DNA of 64,000 nt from Bacteroidota bacterium (lineage in GTDB: Bacteria; Bacteroidota; Bacteroidia; AKYH767-A; OLB10): contig JAHEMF010000007.1 of assembly GCA_024643795.1 (NCBI GenBank), forward strand, positions 21,358-85,357, written 5' to 3'. Below the pieces are notes generated by a model. That model made no database searches and was not told where the DNA came from. It saw only the letters and a list, made by a program, of their open reading frames with translations. Within the stretch, counting starts at the first letter, position 1. The number at the start of each line of letters is the position of its first letter. This document shows, in pieces, positions 34,554 through 41,714 of the stretch. The position numbers were made by a program, and so were the translations under genes.

Positions 34554-35567
34554 ATGAAAAAGAACCTGATATATCTGATCATACTGGCTGTACTTGCAGT
34601 GGTAGCTTATTATGCTATTAATAGTAGGTCGGGAAGTACACTAGATAAGGAATTGAGCGATTTTGCCGTTAAGGATACCGGTGCAGTTGTAAAGATATTC
34701 ATGGCTGATAAAGGAGGGCAATCTGTTCTTTTGGAGAAGCAGGAGAACAATGAATGGACAGTAAATACTTCATTTGAGGCCAGGCCGGATGCCATACAAA
34801 ACCTGCTTACAACAATTGCTATGGTTGATGTAAGAAGTCCGGTTGCCAAAGCAGCCTTCAATAACGTAATGAAACAGCTTGCAGCGAAAGCAATAAAAGT
34901 TGAAGTATATTCGGCTGCCGGCCTTGTTAAAACTTACTATGTTGGCGGGCCTACCCAGGATCAGTTGGGTACCTTTATGTATCTGGAAGGTTCTGATGTT
35001 CCATTTGTAACTCAAATTCCCGGATTCGAAGGATATTTGACCCCACGATATAATGTAAAAGAAAAGGAGTGGAGAACCAAAAGGGTATTCAGACTTACTC
35101 CTGAACAAATTGTAGCTGTAAAAGCTGTTGACTTTTCAATTCCTGATATGAATGTACAACTTGAGAAAGCTGATGATGGTTCATTCAAAGTATTGAATGG
35201 AGACGGTCAGGTGCTTGACGGAGTAAGTCAGGATAAAGTGATCAATTACCTGGGATTTTATTCTCAGGTAAATTATGAAATGGAGGAAAATACGCTTTCT
35301 AAAAGTCAAGAAGATTCTTTGCTTGTTACTGCACCGGTAAGGAAGCTAACAGTTTCTACCGTTGAGGGTACTACCCAAACCATCACTATGTGGAGGAGAC
35401 CTATTACTGATGCAACCACCTTTAAACAAAATGCTGGAGGCAAGGTGTTTCCTTTTGATGTAGACCGGATGGTGGCCCGTGTGAATGAAGATCCGGGACT
35501 GTTGGTGGTCCAGTATTATTCATTTGACAGGCTATTCCGCAGGCCCACTGACTTTCTGGCCCGCTGA
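34554..35567 (+). CDS. DUF4340-like membrane-anchored protein
   Basis: A 337-residue protein with an N-terminal helix (about 4-23) and an extracytoplasmic domain. A run around residues 155-185 (YNVKEKEWRTKRVFRL) fits DUF4340. It starts 18 bp after gldG. DUF4340 proteins are frequent partners of GldG-type ABC systems, so a shared role with gldFG is a fair inference. The biochemical role is unknown. Confidence 0.8.
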   Translation: MKKNLIYLIILAVLAVVAYYAINSRSGSTLDKELSDFAVKDTGAVVKIFMADKGGQSVLLEKQENNEWTVNTSFEARPDAIQNLLTTIAMVDVRSPVAKAAFNNVMKQLAAKAIKVEVYSAAGLVKTYYVGGPTQDQLGTFMYLEGSDVPFVTQIPGFEGYLTPRYNVKEKEWRTKRVFRLTPEQIVAVKAVDFSIPDMNVQLEKADDGSFKVLNGDGQVLDGVSQDKVINYLGFYSQVNYEMEENTLSKSQEDSLLVTAPVRKLTVSTVEGTTQTITMWRRPITDATTFKQNAGGKVFPFDVDRMVARVNEDPGLLVVQYYSFDRLFRRPTDFLAR

Positions 35568-35590
35568 TAACAATGCTGCTGGAATTAATT

Positions 35591-35598
35591 TATCTTTG
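35591..35598 (+). promoter_or_regulatory. -7 element (TATCTTTG) of dnaN
   Basis: Exact match to TAnnTTTG, 64 bases before the dnaN ATG, in the gap after the gldFG run. No strong -33. Confidence 0.55.
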
Positions 35599-35661
35599 TC
35601 CTCCCCGTAAGGGATGTCCAATAAATATTTTTTCAATTAATTGAAATACAAATAGTTAGAA

Positions 35662-36783
35662 ATGAAATTTATAGTAGGTAGCTCAGATCTTTTAAAACAT
35701 CTTCAATCTGTAAGCGGAGCACTCAATAACAACAGCCCGCTCCCGATACTTGAAAACTTCTTATTTGAGATCAATAAGAATAAACTGAAGATCTCTGCCT
35801 CTGACCTGGAAACAACCATGACCACCGAAATGGAGATAACTTCCAAAGATGAAGGAGTAGTTGCTATCCCCGCAAGGATATTATTGGACACACTGAAAAC
35901 CTTTTCAGATATCCCTTTGAATTTCACAATTAACGATAAGAATTTCCAGATAGAAATAAGTTCAGACACCGGTAAATATAAACTCTCTGGTTTAGATGGA
36001 AATGAGTTTCCGAGGATACCGGCCATTGAGCAGGCTACTAAAATTGAGATTCCTGCTGAGACACTGCTTGAAGCTGTTAACAAAACAATATTTGCCACTG
36101 GAAATGATGAATTACGTCCTGTGATGTCAGGAGTATATTTTCAGATGGGGAAAGATCACACAAATTTTGTAGCCACAGATGCACACCGTTTGGTTCGTTA
36201 TCGCAGAACCGACATCAGGGCCGCGAAACAAGCATCATTCATTGTGCCCAGAAAACCGCTGACACTTCTTAAGAATGCTTTAGGAACCATGAATTCAAAA
36301 GTTACCATTGAGTTCAATGATGCCAATGCCTTCTTTTCATTTGGGAACTTTCATCTGATCTGTCGCTTGATCGATGGTAAGTACCCGAATTATGAAGCCG
36401 TTATACCGGTTGATAATCCAAACAAGCTTACAATAGACCGCGATCTATTCCTCAATGCCATTCGCAGGATATCAATATTTTCAAATAAGACCACTCATCA
36501 GGTAAAGCTCAGGATCGCAGGCAGTGAGTTGACTCTTTCTGCAGAAGATGTTGACTTTAATAACGAAGCAAGTGAGAAGTTGACCTGCGACTACAATGGT
36601 TCCGATATGGAGATCGCATTCAATGCCCGTTTCTTAAGTGATATGCTGAGTAATCTTGGTACCACTATGGTGAATATGGAGCTCAGTATGCCAAACCGTG
36701 CAGGTATCTTAACTCCTGATACTGCTGAATCGGATGCTGATGAGAATGTACTGATGTTGGTAATGCCTGTAATGCTTAGCTGA
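35662..36783 (+). CDS. dnaN: DNA polymerase III subunit beta (sliding clamp)
   Basis: A 373-residue clamp of normal length, three repeated domains of about 120 residues. MKFIVGSSDLLKHLQ at the start, FVATDAHRLVRYRR (about 172-185) and the C-terminal VMPVMLS (clients' pocket region) are diagnostic. It tethers the replicase to DNA. dnaA and recF are not adjacent and no DnaA-box cluster is seen, so this is not the origin region. It has its own -7 element. Confidence 0.97.
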   Translation: MKFIVGSSDLLKHLQSVSGALNNNSPLPILENFLFEINKNKLKISASDLETTMTTEMEITSKDEGVVAIPARILLDTLKTFSDIPLNFTINDKNFQIEISSDTGKYKLSGLDGNEFPRIPAIEQATKIEIPAETLLEAVNKTIFATGNDELRPVMSGVYFQMGKDHTNFVATDAHRLVRYRRTDIRAAKQASFIVPRKPLTLLKNALGTMNSKVTIEFNDANAFFSFGNFHLICRLIDGKYPNYEAVIPVDNPNKLTIDRDLFLNAIRRISIFSNKTTHQVKLRIAGSELTLSAEDVDFNNEASEKLTCDYNGSDMEIAFNARFLSDMLSNLGTTMVNMELSMPNRAGILTPDTAESDADENVLMLVMPVMLS

Positions 36784-36823
36784 TAAAAGCTGATCATTTT
36801 TTTTCCAAAACCCGGATCTGAGT

Positions 36824-37255
36824 TCAGGAATTTTTTAGTTGTCCCGTAAAATGGATGATCGCGAGCTCATAGACCTCAATACCTAACCCCGAGATTACTC
36901 CCTCGCAGTTTTTTGACAATAAGGAAGTTTGTCTTTCTTTTTCACGGGCATATATGTTGGTAATGTGTACTTCTATAACCGGAGAAGTTATAGCTGCAAC
37001 TGCATCGGCAATGGCAACCGAAGTGTGAGTATAGCCGCCTGCGTTTAATATAATATGTGAATCATTGAATCCATGCTCCTGAATATAGTTAATGATCTCA
37101 CCCTCTACATTGCTCTGGTAATATTGGAAACTGATGTAAGGATATTTGGCTGTTAACTTTTGCAGATACTCTGAAAATGAAGTATTACCATACAGATCCG
37201 GCTCACGTTTACCGAGCAGATTAAGATTAGGGCCGTTGATGATAATGATATCCAT
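36824..37255 (-). CDS. aroQ: 3-dehydroquinate dehydratase, type II
   Basis: The ATG at 37255 gives 143 residues, the normal type II length, beginning MDIIIINGPNLNLLGKREP. A longer frame to 37345 would start upstream of the -7 element and is rejected. The catalytic Tyr is in PDLYG (about residue 22-26), and the catalytic His is in VIEVHITN (near 100). AGGYTHTSVA is the other active-site stretch. It catalyses the third step of the shikimate pathway. Type II enzymes form dodecamers. It diverges from the Xer recombinase gene. Confidence 0.95.
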   Translation of the reverse strand: MDIIIINGPNLNLLGKREPDLYGNTSFSEYLQKLTAKYPYISFQYYQSNVEGEIINYIQEHGFNDSHIILNAGGYTHTSVAIADAVAAITSPVIEVHITNIYAREKERQTSLLSKNCEGVISGLGIEVYELAIIHFTGQLKNS

Positions 37256-37266
37256 AGTGTATGGTT

Positions 37267-37274
37267 CAAAATTA
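37267..37274 (-). promoter_or_regulatory. -7 element (TAATTTTG) of aroQ
   Basis: Exact TAnnTTTG on the minus strand, 11 bases before the ATG at 37255. It supports the short start for aroQ. Confidence 0.55.
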
Positions 37275-37310
37275 GCAATATGCTTTAAGCTTTTACCGAC
37301 ATTCAATTCA

Positions 37311-37318
37311 TAATTTTG
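37311..37318 (+). promoter_or_regulatory. -7 element (TAATTTTG) directly before the Xer recombinase start
   Basis: Exact TAnnTTTG ending only 4 bases before the ATG at 37323. Transcription would begin at or just inside the start codon. Confidence 0.45.
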
Positions 37319-37322
37319 TTTT

Positions 37323-38222
37323 ATGTCATGGGTGCCATATATCAAGGGGTACAGGTCTTACCTGAAGTTGGAGCGATCGCTTTCAGGTAATTCTGTTGAA
37401 GCCTATGAGCATGACGTAGAGAAACTGGTTCAGTTTCTGGATTATCACAAACTGAAAGTGAGTCCTGAAGATATTTCTGCTCAGAATTTACGTGATTTCT
37501 TGAGGTGGATAACAGAACTGGGCATGAGTGCCCGTTCGCAGGCAAGGGTCATATCGGGATTAAAATCCTTTTATAAATATCTGTTGATAGAAAATATTGT
37601 AAAGAATGATCCGACAGAGTTTATTGAAGCGCCCAGATTGGGAAGAAAATTGCCGGATTTTTTAACTGTTGATGAGATCAATGCTATTATTGGTGCTATT
37701 GATCTCAGTAAACCCGAAGGTCAGCGCAACAAGGCTTTGCTGGAAACATTATACAGCTCCGGACTCCGGGTATCGGAACTCATCGGATTAAAAAAATCGC
37801 AGTACTATCCCGAGTTGGGACTTATCCGGGTAACCGGTAAAGGAAGTAAAGAGAGGCTGGTGCCAATTGGAAGTGTAGCAGTAAAGCAGATAGCATTGTA
37901 TGAACAAAGCTATCGAGTGTCTCTCACAATAAATCCCGGCCATGAAGACATATTATTTTTAAACCGGAGAGGTAGCAAACTTACTCGGGTTATGATCTTT
38001 ACAATAATCAAGGATCTGGTTGCCCTTGCGGGGATAAAGAAGAATGTAAGTCCCCATACTTTCAGGCATAGCTTTGCAACGCATCTTGTAGAAGGTGGTG
38101 CAGATCTCAGAGCTGTACAGGAAATGCTGGGACATGAATCCATTACTACAACAGAAGTGTATACGCACCTTGACCGCGATTATCTGCGGTCGGCTATATT
38201 ACAATATCACCCCCGAGCATAA
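37323..38222 (+). CDS. xerD: Tyrosine recombinase XerC/XerD
   Basis: A 299-residue tyrosine recombinase of normal length that resolves chromosome dimers at dif. The N-terminal SAM-like core-binding domain (about 1-90) precedes the catalytic domain with all active residues: Arg149, Lys173, His245-x-x-Arg248, His271 and nucleophile Tyr280. XerC versus XerD cannot be settled from one gene; XerD is the more common name for this locus. A perfect -7 element ends 4 bases before the ATG, so a GTG start at 37332 is an alternative. Its stop abuts the next ATG. Confidence 0.9.
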   Translation: MSWVPYIKGYRSYLKLERSLSGNSVEAYEHDVEKLVQFLDYHKLKVSPEDISAQNLRDFLRWITELGMSARSQARVISGLKSFYKYLLIENIVKNDPTEFIEAPRLGRKLPDFLTVDEINAIIGAIDLSKPEGQRNKALLETLYSSGLRVSELIGLKKSQYYPELGLIRVTGKGSKERLVPIGSVAVKQIALYEQSYRVSLTINPGHEDILFLNRRGSKLTRVMIFTIIKDLVALAGIKKNVSPHTFRHSFATHLVEGGADLRAVQEMLGHESITTTEVYTHLDRDYLRSAILQYHPRA

Positions 38223-38729
38223 ATGAAAAATGATGCAGCATATTATTTCAAACAACTGGATTTAAAATCTCATCCTGAAGGAGGAGCATTTTCTGAAGTA
38301 TATCGCAGTGTTGATACAATACCAACTTCAATTTTAGGTCCAGGTTTTGAAGGAGTAGAAAGAGTTATGTGTACTTCCATTTTTTTCTTACTTCAAAATG
38401 ATGAGTTCTCCGCTTTTCACAGGATACGTTCTGATGAAACCTGGCATTTTTATGACGGTGACCCATTAGTTGTTGCAGAGATAGATGAAAATGGGAAATA
38501 TTCAGAAACCATTCTGGGCCGAGATCTGTTCAATGGTCAGAAAATTCAATACACTGTCAAAAAGAACCGATGGTTCGGGAGTTATTTAAAATCAGGAGGA
38601 CAGTTTTCTTTGACCGGTTGTACTGTTTCTCCCGGTTTTGATTTCCGTGATTTTGAGATGGCTGATTATGAAAAGTTGTGTCTGAAGTACCCGGAACTGA
38701 TATCACAGATCAGAAAGTTAACCCGCTAA
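38223..38729 (+). CDS. Cupin-fold DUF985 protein
   Basis: A 168-residue cupin of the DUF985 family. The central stretch FHRIRSDETWHFYDGDPL (about 61-78) contains the typical His and Glu metal-site residues and the family name motif. Sugar binding or epimerase-like activity has been suggested for the family, but no reaction is established. Its ATG directly follows the xerD stop with no gap, so it is surely translated from the same mRNA. Confidence 0.88.
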   Translation: MKNDAAYYFKQLDLKSHPEGGAFSEVYRSVDTIPTSILGPGFEGVERVMCTSIFFLLQNDEFSAFHRIRSDETWHFYDGDPLVVAEIDENGKYSETILGRDLFNGQKIQYTVKKNRWFGSYLKSGGQFSLTGCTVSPGFDFRDFEMADYEKLCLKYPELISQIRKLTR

Positions 38730-38803
38730 ACAGTTTCATTTCCGGAAAAACATTCCCATCGTGGGATTTGACCTGGGATCCCGATTTATGTATATTAGGC
38801 AAT

Positions 38804-38854
38804 ATCAGTTAGTTGTATCAGTGCCAATAGTTTGGCATATTATTGTTAACTGAT
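38804..38854 (+). repeat. Nested inverted repeat at the expected mRNA 5' end of the DUF4382 lipoprotein gene
   Basis: Outer arms ATCAGTTA (38804-38811) and TAACTGAT (38847-38854) are perfect complements, and inner arms TGCCA (38822-38826) and TGGCA (38833-38837) are too. A -7-like TATATTAG at 38791-38798, 20 bases after TTTG at 38767-38770, would start transcription near 38805, so the mRNA would begin with this stem. The hairpin ends 16 bases before the ATG. Confidence 0.5.
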
Positions 38855-38870
38855 TGTAAAAAAGATAGAT

Positions 38871-39638
38871 ATGAAAAGTAGCATAAGTAAAATGTACATG
38901 GTGGCAGCCGCATTGGTATTGGTATTTATGGGTTGCAATAAAGATGATGATAATAATGACCCTGCCACTTTAAATTTAAGGTTGACTGATGCTCCTGGTC
39001 CATATGATGAAGTTAATATTGATATTCAGGAAGTAGAAGTAAAGTCTAATTCCGGTACATTAATGATGAGTGTAAATGCCGGGGTTTATAATTTGTTGGA
39101 TTTTGTAAATGGAGCAGATACCCTTTTGGCAACGGCCGGGATTCCGGCCGGCAAAGTTTCGCAGATCAGGTTGATTCTTGGAAGCAATAACACTGTGGTA
39201 ATTGGCGGACAATCATATCCTCTTTCAACTCCCAGTGCACAGCAGAGCGGACTGAAGTTAAACCTCCACAAAGATCTGTCAGGGGGTGTTACCTATATGT
39301 TGTTACTGGATTTTGATGTTGCAAGATCAATTGTGGAAACAGGAAATGGAAATTATATACTTAAACCGGTAATAAGAGTTATTGAAGAAGCAATAGGAGG
39401 GTCAATCCATGGCACAGCAGTTCCAGCAGATGCCCGTCCTTTAGTGATAGCTGTTACCGGCACCGACTCTTTATCTACTTCCTGCGATACTATTACGGGT
39501 GAGTTTCTTTTCACTGGTGTTACTCCGGCCATATATGATGTGCACTTTTATCCTGATTCTCCTTATGTACAACAAAGCATAGGTGGAGTAGTGGTTAATA
39601 ACGGAGCGTTAACAGAAATGGGAAATATTAATTTCTAA
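38871..39638 (+). CDS. DUF4382 lipoprotein
   Basis: A 255-residue lipoprotein: signal peptide with Cys after VFMG (Cys22), an Asp/Asn-rich linker, then a DUF4382 domain (about 32-170) with LRLTDAPGPYDEVNIDIQEVEV at its start. A C-terminal beta-sandwich domain (about 172-255, SIHGTAVPADARP) looks like a carboxypeptidase-regulatory-type fold. It is probably periplasmic or surface-attached. The function is unknown. The leader contains a nested inverted repeat. It is convergent with msrB, overlapping it by 4 bp. Confidence 0.85.
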   Translation: MKSSISKMYMVAAALVLVFMGCNKDDDNNDPATLNLRLTDAPGPYDEVNIDIQEVEVKSNSGTLMMSVNAGVYNLLDFVNGADTLLATAGIPAGKVSQIRLILGSNNTVVIGGQSYPLSTPSAQQSGLKLNLHKDLSGGVTYMLLLDFDVARSIVETGNGNYILKPVIRVIEEAIGGSIHGTAVPADARPLVIAVTGTDSLSTSCDTITGEFLFTGVTPAIYDVHFYPDSPYVQQSIGGVVVNNGALTEMGNINF

Positions 39639-40051
39639 CCTTGAGGTTCAAATTTCAATGAAGCAGAATTCATACAGAATCTCATACCTGTAGGTGCCGG
39701 GCCGTCGTTGAATATATGTCCGAGATGTGCACCACAGTTTTTACAAACAGCTTCAGTTCTTATCATTCCGAACTTTGTATCCATTATGGTGTTGATAGCA
39801 TCTTTTTTTATTGAGTCATAAAAGCTGGGCCATCCTGTTCCTGAATCAAACTTGGTTTCTGAGTCAAACAGAGGGTTTCCGCAACAGCGGCAATTGTATA
39901 TACCTTTATCCTTAAAGTCCCAGTACTTGTTTGAAAAGGGTCTTTCAGTACCTTTTAATCTGGTGATCTCAAATTCTTCCGCACTTAATTCTTCCTTCCA
40001 ATCTTCATCACTCTTTTTGATATTGTATTTTTCCTGATCGCTCATAAGCAT
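39635..40051 (-). CDS. msrB: Peptide methionine-(R)-S-oxide reductase MsrB
   Basis: A 138-residue MsrB that reduces the R form of methionine sulfoxide in proteins. The zinc site is Cys54/Cys57 and Cys103/Cys106, the core SGTGWPSFYD is at 70-79, and the catalytic cysteine is Cys126 in MRFCMNSASL. There is no signal peptide, so it is cytosolic. A second ATG at 40045 is an alternative start. It is not fused to MsrA. Confidence 0.95.
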   Translation of the reverse strand: MLMSDQEKYNIKKSDEDWKEELSAEEFEITRLKGTERPFSNKYWDFKDKGIYNCRCCGNPLFDSETKFDSGTGWPSFYDSIKKDAINTIMDTKFGMIRTEAVCKNCGAHLGHIFNDGPAPTGMRFCMNSASLKFEPQG

Positions 40052-40083
40052 TGCAAATAAAGCTAGTAAACATTTTTGATGTT

Positions 40084-40119
40084 AAAAAGTTAAGCCCACC
40101 TGAATCAGGCGGGCTTAAC
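40084..40119 (-). terminator. Terminator after the secreted hydrolase-like gene
   Basis: A long hairpin with arms GTTAAGCCC / GGGCTTAAC and a mostly paired interior, followed on the minus strand by T5. It ends the transcript coming from 40137 before msrB. Confidence 0.8.
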
Positions 40120-40136
40120 ATAATGTGTTAATGAGG

Positions 40137-41672
40137 TTATTCTAAAACAAGTTTTCGGTTTACTACTCCGGAGGAAACATAAATACTTATCATATAAACT
40201 CCGTTTGAGAGATCTTTCCTGTTCAGTATGATCTGTTTTTCTGATCGCATCTGTTTTTCGTAAACAATCCTGCCCGACAAATCAGCAATTTCAATCTTTT
40301 CTACAAGTATTCCGGCTTGTCCGGGATCAACATAGAAGATGTCCTTAGCGGGATTTGGATACACTGATATATTTTGTTCAGCGGATTCAAGGTCATTTAT
40401 ACCGGTAGCCAGGTTAAGGCAATAGACAACCCTTGGGTTGATATAATTCATGATGGTATCGATATATGTGAGGCCTTTTGTTTTAGACATATCCGGATTT
40501 GTGAGCAATGCATTGGCATAAATAACTGCGCCATTTTGACCCAGCAAAGGAGCTTCAGTAACTACAGTAAGCGAATCGTACCACTCCCAGGGGCCAGCCT
40601 GCACCGGTGGGATTGTGGCGAAAGGAAACAAACCTTCAAAACCTTCATTGAGTTGGTTTGCTGCTAAAGTATAAGGATCAGAGAATCCTGCATTTGCGAA
40701 GCAGTTGTTGTTTCCATATTGATTTGCGAACCTTATTATAGACCTGGAACCAATTACATCTACTACAGACTGTGGAGGAGTACCTGGAACAAAAACTGTT
40801 CCGATATTATATGGAGCGAACGGATCGCCAATTGCATGCATTCCTATCATAGGTACATCGCCAGCCTCAAGCCATGTTGAATCGCCTAAAGCGCCTCCAA
40901 GGTTAAAGGCAAATGAAATATCATTGGAAAATCCAACACTGTTATTTGGATTGTTGACTTGGGCTAATCCGCCGTAACCATCATAATCCCCTAATACTGT
41001 CTGATTAACATATGGCTGTCCTGCTACAAAACCATAGGTGGCATCTGTGATACCACTTACGAATTTTGGTAGTGTTATTTCGGCAGGTTTATCAAGACAA
41101 GCGTAGTTAATTGCAATGTATCCTCCTGTGCCTTGTCCGCCCAGAATAATTACATTAGGGTCAATACCATAATTGTTGCTACCTGCAGCATCGGCTCTGA
41201 AGAATCGTACGCAAGCTTTAGCATCCTGAATTGCTCTGTAAATGGCCTGTAAAATGGTTCCTCTTCTGATATCCACATTAGTCCCGGCAGGGTTCCATCC
41301 TAATCGATAATCCATATTGGCTACTACATAACCTCTTTTGGCAAATTGTGAGCACATAGCCACAGTTGCGCTGTCATTTCTGCTGCCGGTTGGAGTGCCA
41401 TTGATATACCGGGGAAGAAAACTTCCGGTATGCATAAAAACGATTAATGGACGTTGTGCCAGCGCATCACCTGTTGGTTCATAAACATCCATGTACAAGT
41501 CAATGAAGCCTGGTGAAGTAGGTGGGAAAACACTGAAGTTGTTTCCATAAACAATATTTTTTGTTACCGTAACATTGGAAAATACTTCTGTAAGATAGCG
41601 TTGTGCAAATGAGCTGACAGGTAATAAAGACATCAGAGCACAGGCCAGTAGAGTAAGTAGAGTTCTTTTCAT
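40137..41672 (-). CDS. Secreted T9SS-sorted alpha/beta-hydrolase-like protein lacking the nucleophile Ser
   Basis: A 511-residue secreted protein: signal peptide (1-23), alpha/beta-hydrolase (carboxylesterase-like) domain from about 40 to 370, and T9SS type A sorting domain (about 430-511, starting VYPNPAKD, ending RKLVLE). The esterase layout is clear from LYMDVYEP, PLIVFMHTGSF, GYVVANMDYRLGWNP and an elbow segment ILGGQGTGGYIA. At the elbow the GxSxG serine is replaced by Gly181, so classic hydrolysis is not expected. It lies 42 bp downstream of a TonB receptor on the same strand. Confidence 0.85.
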   Translation of the reverse strand: MKRTLLTLLACALMSLLPVSSFAQRYLTEVFSNVTVTKNIVYGNNFSVFPPTSPGFIDLYMDVYEPTGDALAQRPLIVFMHTGSFLPRYINGTPTGSRNDSATVAMCSQFAKRGYVVANMDYRLGWNPAGTNVDIRRGTILQAIYRAIQDAKACVRFFRADAAGSNNYGIDPNVIILGGQGTGGYIAINYACLDKPAEITLPKFVSGITDATYGFVAGQPYVNQTVLGDYDGYGGLAQVNNPNNSVGFSNDISFAFNLGGALGDSTWLEAGDVPMIGMHAIGDPFAPYNIGTVFVPGTPPQSVVDVIGSRSIIRFANQYGNNNCFANAGFSDPYTLAANQLNEGFEGLFPFATIPPVQAGPWEWYDSLTVVTEAPLLGQNGAVIYANALLTNPDMSKTKGLTYIDTIMNYINPRVVYCLNLATGINDLESAEQNISVYPNPAKDIFYVDPGQAGILVEKIEIADLSGRIVYEKQMRSEKQIILNRKDLSNGVYMISIYVSSGVVNRKLVLE

Positions 41673-41714
41673 ATTGGTTGATTTTTCCTTAAAGATAAAA
41701 ATAATGCTAAAACT

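Noticed and set aside
35599..35661. Possible replication origin next to dnaN
   Set aside because: There is no dnaA, recF or cluster of DnaA boxes in the region; dnaN alone is not evidence of an origin.
36784..36823. Hairpin with T8 after dnaN
   Set aside because: The AGCT arms are only 4 bp; too weak to call a terminator.
36824..37345. Longer aroQ frame up to 37345
   Set aside because: It would begin upstream of the -7 element and overlap the recombinase start; the type II enzyme begins at 37255.
37323..38222. Xer recombinase as a sign of an integrated element
   Set aside because: It has housekeeping neighbours, normal length and no flanking repeats, attachment sites or phage genes.
38832..38846. 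Sigma-54-like TTGGCAT...TTGT near the DUF4382 gene
   Set aside because: The GG-to-G distance is one base short; -24/-12 spacing is strict. The TGGCA also belongs to the nested inverted repeat.
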